Positions 12,813 to 23,043 of a DNA stretch of 64,000 bases are shown here, one piece after another. The translations under genes were made by a program, and so were the position numbers. The notes under the pieces are model-generated. The model saw only the letters and a program-made list of their open reading frames with translations, had not been told where the DNA came from and did no database searches. Source of the stretch: Manihot esculenta (lineage: Eukaryota; Streptophyta; Magnoliopsida; Malpighiales; Euphorbiaceae); contig NC_035170.2 in assembly GCF_001659605.2 (NCBI RefSeq), forward strand, positions 2,852,001-2,916,000, written 5' to 3'. Every line of letters starts with the position of its first letter. Within the stretch, counting starts at the first letter, position 1.

Positions 12813-12955
12813 AAAGTCCGGTTGTACCCATTCTACGTCCCGGCACGATGTAAGAGAAAGTCCGGTTGTACCCATTCTATGTCCCGGCATATTGGAAATG
12901 TTATGTTATGTTATGTAAGAGAAAGTCCGGTTGTACCCATTCTACGTCTCGGCAC
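12813..12955 (+). repeat. LTR-2 minisatellite
   Basis: Three imperfect copies of AAGTCCGGTTGTACCCATTC plus a GTCCCGGCA tail, with TATG-rich spacers. Confidence 0.8.
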
Positions 12956-13749
12956 ATTGGAATGTAGAGGACTACTGGTGACAATGTCATCCGTGATATG
13001 ATATGTTTGTGATGTGACGCATTTCATGAAAGCATGAATTTAATTATAATGTTTTTACTATTCTGCTCACTGGGCTCTAGTAGCTCACCCCTTTCCCTTA
13101 ACCCCCAGGTTTGCAGGTACGGGATAGATCAGACGGTCGAGAAGAGTAAAGTCAAGGTTTATGTACTAGATAGATAGTGGACATGATAAATGAAAATGTA
13201 ATGTAATGTATAGTCATGTTATGTAATAATGTTATGGAGGATTAGAGATTGTGCTTGACCATATGAGTTTTGTTATCCCCTTGATACATGATTTTATTAT
13301 AAGTTTTATGATGTTTATGTCTCACCAAGCTTAATGTATGAGTTGATACCCCATTGGAGCATTTGATGAGGGCTCCAGTGTGTGGTTTATGTTATAGATA
13401 TGTGCATGCACAGGTTGAGCTTGGTAAAGGGAAGAAAAAGTTTTACAGGTTTATGAGTATATATGATCATGTATGGGATTTAACAGGCTTACAGGAGGTA
13501 TGTTAGGCTTGCTACGGGTCCCAGCGGCCTTATGCCGATCTGGATCCTAGCTCCGGTAGCGGTCCGATTTCCGGGTCGTTACAATTTTTATATGTTTTAA
13601 TGTTTTAAGTATAAAGGAAAATGGGTTTTTGAAGGAAAAGAACCAAGGGAGAAAAGCCAGGTTCGGCCGCCGAAGGTTAAGTTTGGCCGCCGAACATGCA
13701 TGGCTTTCGGGATCACGTTTGGCCGCTGAAGGTGGTCTGGCCAGCCACC

Positions 13750-13757
13750 TATAAAAG
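13750..13757 (+). promoter_or_regulatory. TATA box of 5' LTR-B
   Basis: TATAAAAG in the CCAGCCACC context; the matching site in the 3' LTR is at 29740-29747. Confidence 0.7.
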
Positions 13758-14638
13758 GCCAAAGGTCGATGGAAAGATAAGATTTTCTTTCCTTTCCCAC
13801 TCACAGAGGTGAGATCATGATCTTCCATGGGTGATCTTCATGTTTTCTTCAAATCTTTCATGGTTTTGAGAGGTTTTTATGTTGTTTTGAAGATTTTGTG
13901 GAAAAGAGCAAAGTTTTGAAGCTTGGAGACTTTGAGAGCTTGTTCCTCCATATCTCCACGTTAGGATCGCTTATCCTCAAGACCTTCAAGAGGTAAGTGT
14001 AGATCCTTAGCTTCTTGTATGTTTTATAAAGGTTTTATGAAGGTTTTATGGGTAGATATGCATGTTTAGGTTAAGTAGGATTTTGTATGTTTTGGTGCAA
14101 AAACATGTTATGTGTTGTGTTGATGTTGTTGCTTGGGGTTTTAAGTTAGTTTTGGACCCCTTTGTGCATGTACTTGAGTATATGCTTATTGTGGAGTGTT
14201 GAGGTGCATGTTTGAGAGTGGTTTGAGGGAGTTGTGCATGAGTTGGAGCAGGGTTCTGCCTTACTGGGAAACCCAGTTTCGGCCGCCGAAAGAGGGTTCG
14301 GCCGCCGAACATGTTGAGGAGGTGGTTTCGGTTGCCTAAGCTCACCCCCGAAAGTTTGGACTTTCGTCTCTGGAGGGGAGTTTCGGCCGCCGAAAGTGCC
14401 GCCAAAGGTGTAGGACTTTCGGCTCTGGAGTGCCTTCCAGCCCCCGAACCTTGCCCTCGAAAGTTGGACTTTCGGATCTGGAAGAGACTTTCGCCGAAAG
14501 TGCATGAGTTTTGGCTCTGGAGAGGACTTTCGGCCGCCGAACCTGCCGCCGAAAGTGCCCTGTCCAGCCTTCTTTTGCATGCTTTATGTGATTGTTTTAG
14601 GATGTTTAGGGGGGCTTTGGGGGAGTTTTATAGAGATG

Positions 14639-14643
14639 TTCTT
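14639..14643 (+). other. Target-site duplication TTCTT, left copy (LTR-X)
   Basis: TTCTT directly precedes LTR-X and recurs at 26019-26023 directly after its end. The uninterrupted site is seen in the 3' LTR-B at 30628-30632. Confidence 0.9.
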
Positions 14644-16155
14644 TGTAATACCCGGCTAGACTCCGGTATCGGAATTCCTACCGTCCGGTGGAATCTCGGA
14701 TGTCGGAGACCTCTAGAAGGGTAGAATCATGTTTTATAAAAATGTTTTAATGTGTTTTATGATTTTTAAGTATTAAAGAAATGAGTTTTTACATGAAAAG
14801 TCTTTGGAGGAAAACCCAGGTTCGGCCGCCGAAAGCCAAGTTCGGCCGCTGAACATGCATGCGTTCTGGAGGCACGTTAGGCCCCCGAAAGCATGAGTTA
14901 GGGAAGTCCAGGTTTGGCCGCCGAAAGTCAAGTTCGGCCCCCGAACGTGGCCTGGCCAGCCACCTATAAAAGGGGCACTTAGCCGAAATAGGGCGAGCTT
15001 TCTCCCATTTTCGGCCACAGTGAGCTTCCGACCTTCCCTTTGCAAATCTTGTGTTCTTCCTCCAAATCTCTTCCATTTTTCTTGAGTTTTAAACTCACAT
15101 TGCAAGTTTTGAGCATTTAAACCAAGTTTTGGAGCTTTGGGAACTCAGGAGCTCATTTTCTTGGATCTCCGAGTTTGGGTCGTCTCTCTCTCGATCTTCA
15201 AGAGGTAAGAGCCGATCTTAAGCTCCTTATGTGTTTTAAATAAGTTTTATGCAAGATCTATGGGTAGAAATGCATGTTTAGGCTTATTGATGAGTTTATG
15301 GGTTTTGATGCTTTGATGAACAATGTAGCTTGTTTATGTGTTGTTGGAAGTGTTGTAGATGGGGTATATGATAGTTTGAGACCCCTAGGTGTAATGTATG
15401 TGAAGTATGCATGTTGTAGAGCAAGATTATGCATGATTAGAGGTTTTGGGAGGTAAGAGGTTCGTTTGAACCAAGTTTCTGCCCTTTGGCAAAAACCAGG
15501 TTCGGCAGCCGAAGGGAGTTTCGGCCGCCGAACCCCCTTTTGTGGAGGCAGCATTCGGCTGCCGAAGTTGCCCCCGAAAAGAGACTTTCGTCTCTGTCTG
15601 GGACTTTCGGCCGCCGAAGGTGCCGCCGAAAGTGTCTGACTTTCGGATCTGTCCAGGACTTTCGGCCGCCGAAGGTGCCGCCGAAGGTGCCCTGTTCAGC
15701 CATTTCATGCATATTTCTATGTAATGTTTTCCTGATGTTCTAGGGGGTTTTTGGGGAATTTATTAGAGTTATGTTTATGTTTGATTGGTCCCTCATTGGA
15801 GTCCACCTGTGTAGGTTCGGACCCGAGGACCTCAGCAGTGAGATAGCTGCTTCAGAGTCTGTAGAGCTTCAGCCAGAGGTGAGTGGAATAAACCTTAAGT
15901 TTTTAAATAAATGAAATATAACTTTTGGAGCATGTTCATGCATCATATATGCCATGTGATATTTTAGGTTGTTTGCATTAGTATTCACGAATATGTTGCA
16001 TTGCATAATATGATGTGGATGCGGATTGGCTATTGGATGATCCTCTAGTCCTCCTATGGTATGATATGCTGATGATACGGTATGGATCGCCAGTGAGGCC
16101 CATTCTACGCCCCTGGACTATGTTAAGAGAAAGACCAGTGAGGCCCATTCTACGC
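14644..16155 (+). repeat. LTR-X, left part of a solo LTR
   Basis: Begins TGTAATACCC and closely follows LTR-1 to the second minisatellite repeat, where it stops at ...CATTCTACGC. The remaining ~716 bp are at 25303-26018. Together they form one LTR of about 2228 bp flanked by TTCTT, without an interior of its own. That is a solo LTR left by LTR-LTR recombination, later split by E3. TATAAAAG is at 14965-14972. Confidence 0.88.
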
Positions 16156-16388
16156 GAACCTAGGGCTCATAGATGTTATAGAAGGTCAAGCACAATAGGA
16201 AAGGTCATGTCCACTAGGATAGGATGTGGAGTCCTGTCTTGTATGATGATGTGAAATGCCATGCTTTTGTACATGTGCATTAATGATATGCTATGCTATG
16301 TGATGTATGTGATGAGGGTTCATGTGTGCCCACATGAACCATATGATGCTAATGCTTGTATGATGTGTACTGTTTTTCAGAAAACAGG
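16156..16388 (+). other. E3 untranslated leader, primer binding site missing
   Basis: From GGGCTCATAGA onward it matches the E4 leader (about 27125-27295), but the LTR end, primer binding site and roughly the first 50 leader bases are absent. It abuts LTR-X instead. It ends with a pyrimidine tract and CAG at 16378-16380, a good splice-acceptor candidate 8 bases before the gag ATG. Confidence 0.75.
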
Positions 16389-19300
16389 ATGAGAGGAACT
16401 CGTCGATCTGCACGATTGACTGGAGTGCCACCTGAGGATGAGGGCACGAGCGCCCGTCCTCCCACATTGCCTAGGGCAATGTCTTGTCGAGCCAACAGAG
16501 AAAGAGTGTCAAGGGACCCTAGAAGGTCTTTTGATGCTAGCAGAAGGGGGACAGATAGAGGAGGAAGTTCTTCAGACGTGAGGGAGGTTATGGAAGAGGA
16601 TCAGAGGAGGGATGGGAACCTGGATGTGAGCATGCAGGAAGAAGGGACAGGGGAGTCTCAGGGAGGCGTTCAGGCCTCGGGGTATGGTTTTCCACCCCAT
16701 TATCCACCCTTTCCACAGGGTTCAGGGTATCCGATGGGAGGTACATCGGATTACTCCAGCTTTCACCCCTACCCTACCTACATGCCTTATCCACCTTTCT
16801 ATACACCTTACACACCGTACCCAGCTTATCCACCCTCACCCTTCTATCCAAACCCGGCAAACCCCACCTCGGGGAATGCTGCACCTCCACCTCCACCACC
16901 TACAGAAACAGCAGCCCCAGTTACTCAACCTCCTAGACCTAGCTCAGCTGATGGGAGCAAGGTGAAGATGACAGATTACCTCAAGCTAGATGCTCCCAAA
17001 TACAAGTCAGGGGATGACCCCTTTGAGTATCTGAGAGTAGTGAAGACAATAACTGATGAGCTAGGGGCAAGTGACAGCAGGGCCATTCAGATGGCAGGGT
17101 TCACTTTAAAGTGCAAGAAGGCACGGGAATGGTTCAAGTGTTATGTGGACCCGAGACTAGACGGTATGACATGGGAAGAATTTGCGAATGAGTTCGCTGG
17201 ATGGGCTTTTCCAGACAGTTCTAGAGAATTGAAGATGATTGAGTTTGAGCAACTGAGACAGTCAGAGCATATGGGTGTAGAGGAGTTCACGGACAAATTC
17301 TTGGAGCTGTTGCCTTTTTCAGGGCAAGCTCTAGATTCAGATACGAAGAAAGCCAAGAAATATGTTATGAAGCTGCATTCCAGGTACTCCTCGTTGGTTC
17401 AGTCAGCTGAGAGAGAAAGTTTTCACACTGTGGTGGATATGGCCCGAAGAATGGAAGCAAGTGCTATAGTTGAGGGGTCAGTGAGGCAGTCAGTGACCCA
17501 GCCTTCAGGGGTTAAGACCCCAGGCAGAGGAGGACCAGGGTTCTCTTCTCAGAGTTCAGGTAAGAAGAGGTGGGATAACACCACCAGGAAGCCGAAGAAG
17601 AATAAGTTTTGGAACAAGTTGAAATCCGGTCTGGGATTTGGCGGTGGCTCGAGCTCAGGCTCAGATGGTACAGAATGCCAGAGATGTGGAAGACCGCACA
17701 GGGGAGTGTGTCGAGCTGGGACTAACACATGTTTCAGATGTGGACAGGAGGGACACATGGCTCGGGATTGTCCTAGAGCACCTTTTATGGGCCAGCCCCA
17801 GCAGACAGCTTCTGGTAGTGTGGCACAGCCAGCAGTTCCAGCCACAACTCAGGGCAGTGGCAGAGGTAGAGGGAGAGGGGCAGCCTCTTCTTATGGTTCC
17901 CGAGGTGAAGGTCCATCAGCTCCAGCCAGGATCTTCACCATGACACAGCAGGAGGCTAACACATCCAACACCGTGGTGTCAGGTAATCTCGTCATTGGGT
18001 GTTCTGATGTGTATGCATTAATGGACCCGGGTGCATCTCATTCATTTATTGCTCCGAGAGCCGTTGAGAGGTTAGGTCTGATAGTCTCTGGGTTAGAGTG
18101 TCCCCTATGGGTCAGTGGACCCAAGTGTGACCCGTCAGTGGCAGTGTCAGTTTGCCAGTACAGTCCAATTTTTATTGAGGGAAGATGCCTCTCCGCCGAC
18201 CTTGTGGTTCTAGATTTGACAGACTTTGACGTCATTCTAGGGATGGATTGGCTATCTACCCATGGTGCTACCTTGGACTGCAGGGACAAGGTAGTCAGGT
18301 TCAGAGATCAGAACGGGTCAGAGGTCGTCTTCAGAGGAGACAAGAGGGGCACACCTAGAGGTCTGATATCAGCTCTTCAGGCTCGTAGGTTGCTTAGGAA
18401 GGGATGTCAGGGGTACTTAGCTCATGTGAGAGAGCTAGACAGCCAGGTCAGGGAGCCAGCCTCGGTGCCAGTTGTCAGAGAGTTTTAGGATGTCTTTCCT
18501 GATGAGCTTCCAGGTTTACCACCTGCTAGGGAGACAGAGTTTGAGATAGAGTTGGTACCCGGAGCTAGACCGATCTCTATCCCTCCCTACAGGATGGCCC
18601 CAGCCGAGTTGAAGGAGTTGAAAGAACAGTTGCAAGAGTTGGTAGAAAAGGGTTTCATCCGACCGAGCACTTCACCTTGGGGTGCACCAGTGTTATTCGT
18701 AAGAAAGAAGGATGGATCCCTTAGACTTTGTATCGACTACAGACAGTTGAACAAAGTCACTACCAAGAATAGGTACCCATTGCCAAGGATCGATGATCTA
18801 TTCGACCAGCTAGCAGGAGCGGGTTGTTTCTCCAAAATAGATCTGAGATCGGGGTACCATCAGCTAAGGATAAGGGATGAAGATGTGCCGAAGACAGCTT
18901 TCAGGACCAGATATGGGCATTTTGAGTTCCTTGTAATGCCGTTCGGGTTAACCAACGCCCCTGCAGCATTCATGGATCTCATGAACAGAGTATTTAGCCA
19001 ATTCCTGGATCACTTCGTTATTGTCTTCATAGATGATATCTTGGTGTATTCCAGGAATGCAGAGGAGCATGCCCATCATCTGCGGTTGGTCTTGCAGACC
19101 TTGAGGGAACATGGCTTGTATGCCAAGTTCTCTAAATGTGAGTTCTGGCTGAGGAGCATTGCGTTCTTGGGGCATGTAGTGTCAGAGAATGGGATTGAGG
19201 TAGACCCCAAGAAGACAGAAACTGTGGCTAACTGGCCTAGACCCACTTCAGTGACAGAGATTAGAAGTTTCTTGGGTTTGGCAGATTACTACAGGAGGTT

Positions 19301-20179
19301 CGTTCAGGACTTCTCGAAGATAGCAGCTCCTCTGACCAGACTGACCAGGAAGAATCAGAAGTTTCTGTGGACCGACCAGTGCGAAGAGAGTTTTGAAGAG
19401 CTTAAGAAGAGGTTAACTTCAGCACCAATGTTAGCTCTGCCATCTAGTGATGAGGACTTTACGGTCTTTTGTGATGCATCCCGTGTGGGACTGGGTTGTG
19501 TACTGATGCAGAATGAGAGGGTGATCGCTTATGCTTCTAGGCAGCTGAAGAAGCATGAGTTGAATTACCCCACACATGACCTGGAGATGGCAGCAGTAAT
19601 CTTTGCACTCAAGATGTGGAGGCACTACCTCTATGGGGTAAAATGTGAGATCTTCACAGATCATAAAAGCCTGCAGTACATCCTGAGTCAAAGAGATTTG
19701 AACTTGAGAAAGAGGAGATGGGTAGAGTTGCTGAGTGACTATGATTGCAAGATTCAGTATCATCCGGGTAAGGCGAATGTCGTGGCAGACGCCCTAAGCC
19801 GGAAGTCACTAGGCAGTCTATCCCACATCACGGCAGAGAGGAGGCCAGTGGTGAAGGAGTTCTACGAGCTTATTGAGGAAGGTCTACAGATGGAGTTGTC
19901 TGGTACAGGTGCCTTGGTGGCCCAGATGAGAGTGGCACCCGTGTTTCTGGAGCAGGTGGCTCAGAAACAGCATGAGGACCCGGAGTTAGTGAAGATTGCC
20001 AGGACTGTTCAGTCAGGCAATGACAGTGAGTTCAGATTTGACAGCAAGGGGATCCTCCGCTATGGGAGCAGACTATGTGTACCAGATGACATTGGGCTAA
20101 AAGGAGACATTATGAGAGAGGCTCATAATGCAAGATACAGCATTCACCCAGGAGCCACCAAGATGTATCAAGATCTAAA

Positions 20180-20184
20180 GAAGG
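20180..20184 (+). other. Target-site duplication GAAGG, left copy
   Basis: GAAGG before the insert and at 21746-21750 after it. Removing the insert and one copy restores the integrase reading frame. Confidence 0.9.
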
Positions 20185-21745
20185 TGTTGGACCTAAATGT
20201 CCTAATCCTTGTTTTGATGATTAATAAACAATTGGTGTGCTACTAATTATCTTCAAAGGTGTTTGTATTGAGCTTGCAGGTTCCCTATTGAAATAAATGA
20301 AATTGCTTCAATCACAAAAGTGAAAAGTGCCAATTATGGAAGCATACCACAAGAAAGGGATAAGAAATTATTTTTGTTTATGCCTTGTTAAATTCTATTC
20401 ATTGTGAATTTCAAGTAATTGATTGTGATGGCTCAAGGGTTCTTTCATTTCTAAAAGTTCTTTTAGATATGGCCACTTTTTAAAAAGTACTTGACTTTCA
20501 GGGACCAAAATGAAATTTTCCAAAAGAAGTGATTTTGAAATTATTTTTCATCAAAATGAAAGATCTAAAAATATAGGTTGCAAAAGTTCAAACGGTTTGA
20601 AAAAAGGATTTTTACAGCCTAAGTTATGATTTTTCAAAGATTTAAAGAATTATTTTTTTGCCCCCCTAAAGTCATCTTTCGGCTTCCGAAAGTCAGGGAC
20701 AGAAACGAAAGTCCCCTATGTTCGGCCGCCGAACATTGACTTTCGGCCGCCGAAGGTGGGTTTTCAACCAGCCCCCTAAGTGTAACCTTCGGCTTCCGAA
20801 AGTGAGGGACAGAAACGAAAGTCCCCTATGTTCGGCCGCCGAACATTGACTTTCGGCCGCCGAAGGTGGGTTTTCAACCAGCCCCCTAAGTGTAACCTTC
20901 GGCTTCCGAAAGTGAGGGACAGAGACGAAAGTCCCACACCTTCGGCCGCCGAACATTTAACCTTCGGCCGCCGAAAGTGTGTTTTGGGTCTGCCTCCGAA
21001 GCCTAAAGTTTGGCTTCCGAAAGTGAGGAACAGAAACGAAAGTCCACCATGTTCGGCCGCCGAACATTGAGTTTAGGCCGCCGAAAGTTCAGTTTTAAAG
21101 GAATAGTTTCTTCGCCCCAAATGGTTCGGCCGCCGAACTCTAAGCTTAGGCCGCCGAACCTGAGTTTTTCTGGGTACGGTATAACGGTTATTTCTGAACA
21201 TAAACGGCTCTATTTGCATTTAATGCACCCCCAACGGCCATATTTATGAATGAACTATAAATACAACTTGTTTTTGTTGTTGTGAGGTTACAACAACCAT
21301 CTAAGTAAATATTTATTGAGATTACAGCATTTTTCATTCTCTCTCTCTCTCAAAACCTTGAGCCAAAGCATTGATTTCTTGAAAGCTTGTTTTGAGTTGT
21401 AATTGATTGGCTTTTCTGAGTGAGTAAAGGTTGATTGAGAGATTCTGTTGTTGTGAGTGTGGCATTGAGCAAAGAATTGCTCTTGAGTGGAAAAAGAGAT
21501 TTGTAAAGAGCAAAGGCTTGCTCTAAGATTGTAAGGGTTTTGATCTTCACCCAAAGAAGATTTGATAGTGGAGTTGAACTCTCAAGTGGAGCTTGAGGAG
21601 AGGACGTAGGCTTGGATAGCTGAACCTCTATAAATCTTTGTGTTGATTTTTCTCTTCCCTATTCTCTTCTAATTTCTTGTCTTTGCCATTAAATTTTTTA
21701 TAAACCCAATTCACCCCCCCTCTTGGGTTGCCTCAAGGGACAACA
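20185..21745 (+). mobile_element. Solo LTR, copia (SIRE/Tork)-like, inside E3 integrase
   Basis: A 1561-bp insert with termini TGTTGGACC and GGGACAACA (TGTTG/CAACA) and the perfect 5-bp duplication GAAGG. The start (a segment like TTTTGATGATTAATAAACAA) and the end (AATTCACCCCCCCTCTTGGG) are typical of Ty1/copia LTRs of the SIRE/Tork group, by recollection of the family. It has no coding interior, so it is a solo LTR. A TATA-like CTATAAATAC lies at 21255-21264. It is unrelated to the surrounding gypsy LTRs, except that it is full of the same TTCGGCCGCCGAA palindromes. Confidence 0.85.
20661..21100 (+). repeat. Four tandem 110-bp repeats in the copia-like solo LTR
   Basis: Units start near 20661, 20771, 20881 and 20991. 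Each holds CTTCCGAAAGT, a GGGACAGA(A/G)ACGAAAGTCC block and one or two TTCGGCCGCCGAA palindromes. Exact palindromes start at 20721, 20742, 20831, 20852, 20941, 20963 and 21052, with an eighth at 21125. The spacing of the first three units is exactly 110 bp. Confidence 0.9.
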
Positions 21746-23006
21746 GAAGGTTTATTGGTGGCCAGCTATGAAGAAAGAAGTGGCACAGTTCGTGTCAGCC
21801 TGCGAAGTGTGTCAGAGGGTGAAGCTGGAACATCAGAAGCCAGCTGGAATGCTTAACCCGCTACCTATTCCAGAATGGAAATGGGAAAATATAGCTATGG
21901 ACTTTGTAGTGGGGTTACCGGCGGCGTCCAACAGAGTGGACTCCATATGGGTGATTGTGGACAGACTCACCAAATCTGCTCACTTCATCCCTGTTAGGAG
22001 TGGCTATTCTGTGGACAAGTTGGCGCAGGTATATGTGAATGAAATCGTCAGGCTGCATGGGGTTCCCGTTTCGATAGTGTCAGATAGAGGGCCCCAGTTC
22101 ACCTCCAGATTTTGGCGGAGTCTGCAGAATGCCATGGGTACTAGGTTGGATTTCAGTACTGCCTTCCACCCCCAGACTGATGGACAGTCAGAAAGGACCA
22201 TCCAGACCATAGAAGATATGCTCAGAATGTGTGTGCTGGACTTTGGCGGTTCTTGGAGGTAGCATCTACCTTTGGTGGAGTTTGCCTACAACAACAGCCA
22301 TCATGCTAGCATCGGGATGGCTCCATATGAAGCTTTATATGGGAGGAAGTGCAGGTCACCTGTTTGCTGGGAGGAAGTTGGAGAAAAGGCCTTGGCAGGG
22401 CCTGAGTTAGTAGAGATCACCAGCAGGGTGGTACCCATAATCAGAGAAAGGATCAAGACTGCTGCAAGCAGACAGAAGAGCTATGCAGACGTCCGCAGGA
22501 GACAGTTAGAGTTTCAGGAGGGGGATCTGGTATTGCTTAAGGTGTCTCCAATGAAGGGAGTGGTTCGCTTCGGGAAGAAAGGTAAACTAGCCCCACGATA
22601 CATCGGACCCTTTGAAATCTTGCAAAAGATTGGGAATGTGTCGTACAAGCTGGATTTACCTGCTTCAATGGAAAGAATCCATCCGGTTTTCCATGTTTCA
22701 ATGTTGAGGAAGTTTGTGTCAGATCCAAGCAAGGTTCTTAGTGAGCCTGATGTGGAGGTCCAAGAGGATCTCACCTATGTTGAACAGCCAGTACGGATCA
22801 TAGACACCCAGATCAGAAAGTTAAGAAACAAGGAAATCCCGATGGTGAAAGTCCTGTGGAACCACCATAATTTAGAGGAATGCACTTGGGAGACACGGGA
22901 GTCTATGCTCCAGCAGTACCCCCATCTCTTTTAAGGTTAGATCCCTATGTGTTTATGTGCCTTGTATATGTGTTATGTTCTTTGCCATGCTATGTGTGCT
23001 AGTGAG

Positions 23007-23043
23007 GAACATTCGGGGACGCATGTTCTTAAGGGGGGGAGAA
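23007..23043 (+). other. E3 terminal hairpin and polypurine tract
   Basis: GAACATTCG...CGCATGTTC (one mismatch) at 23007-23028, then AAGGGGGGGAGAA at 23031-23043 before the LTR. Confidence 0.78.

Larger units (their letters stand above)
11280..13583 (+). repeat. LTR-2: 3' LTR of E2
   Basis: A complete LTR of about 2304 bp, TGTAATACCC to TCGTTACA. It diverges visibly from LTR-1 in leader, palindrome clusters and minisatellite, so the two were not copied from one template in a single insertion. GCC-palindrome clusters lie at about 11450-11575 and 12158-12400. Its right end abuts LTR-B at LTR position ~102, which implies insertion of the E1/E2 array into LTR-B. Confidence 0.9.
13584..14643 (+). 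repeat. E4 5' LTR (LTR-B), middle part
   Basis: Matches 29574-30632 of the intact 3' LTR-B with scattered substitutions. The first ~101 bp of the LTR are missing and should lie upstream of the E1/E2 array, outside the window. The right end is cut by LTR-X after TTCTT. It contains GCC palindromes on both sides of a TATA box. Confidence 0.9.
16389..22934 (+). pseudogene. E3 gag-pol polyprotein, two stops and a solo LTR insertion
   Basis: Same polyprotein and domain order as E2, starting at [12 protein letters not shown]; an upstream in-frame ATG at 16356 lies in the leader. TAG at 18486-18488 falls just after protease, and TAG at 22260-22262 in integrase (E2 has CAG there). The frame is otherwise kept on both sides of the 1561-bp insertion 20185-21745 within the integrase zinc-finger region. 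Zinc knuckle [23 protein letters not shown] and FIDDILVYS are intact. The gag sequence is more diverged from E2 than the pol part, which is nearly the same in all copies. A dead copy. Confidence 0.93.

Noticed and set aside
16356..16388. Upstream in-frame ATG as start of E3 gag
   Set aside because: Lies in the leader and crosses the putative splice acceptor; the other copies share MRGTRRS as the first conserved residues.
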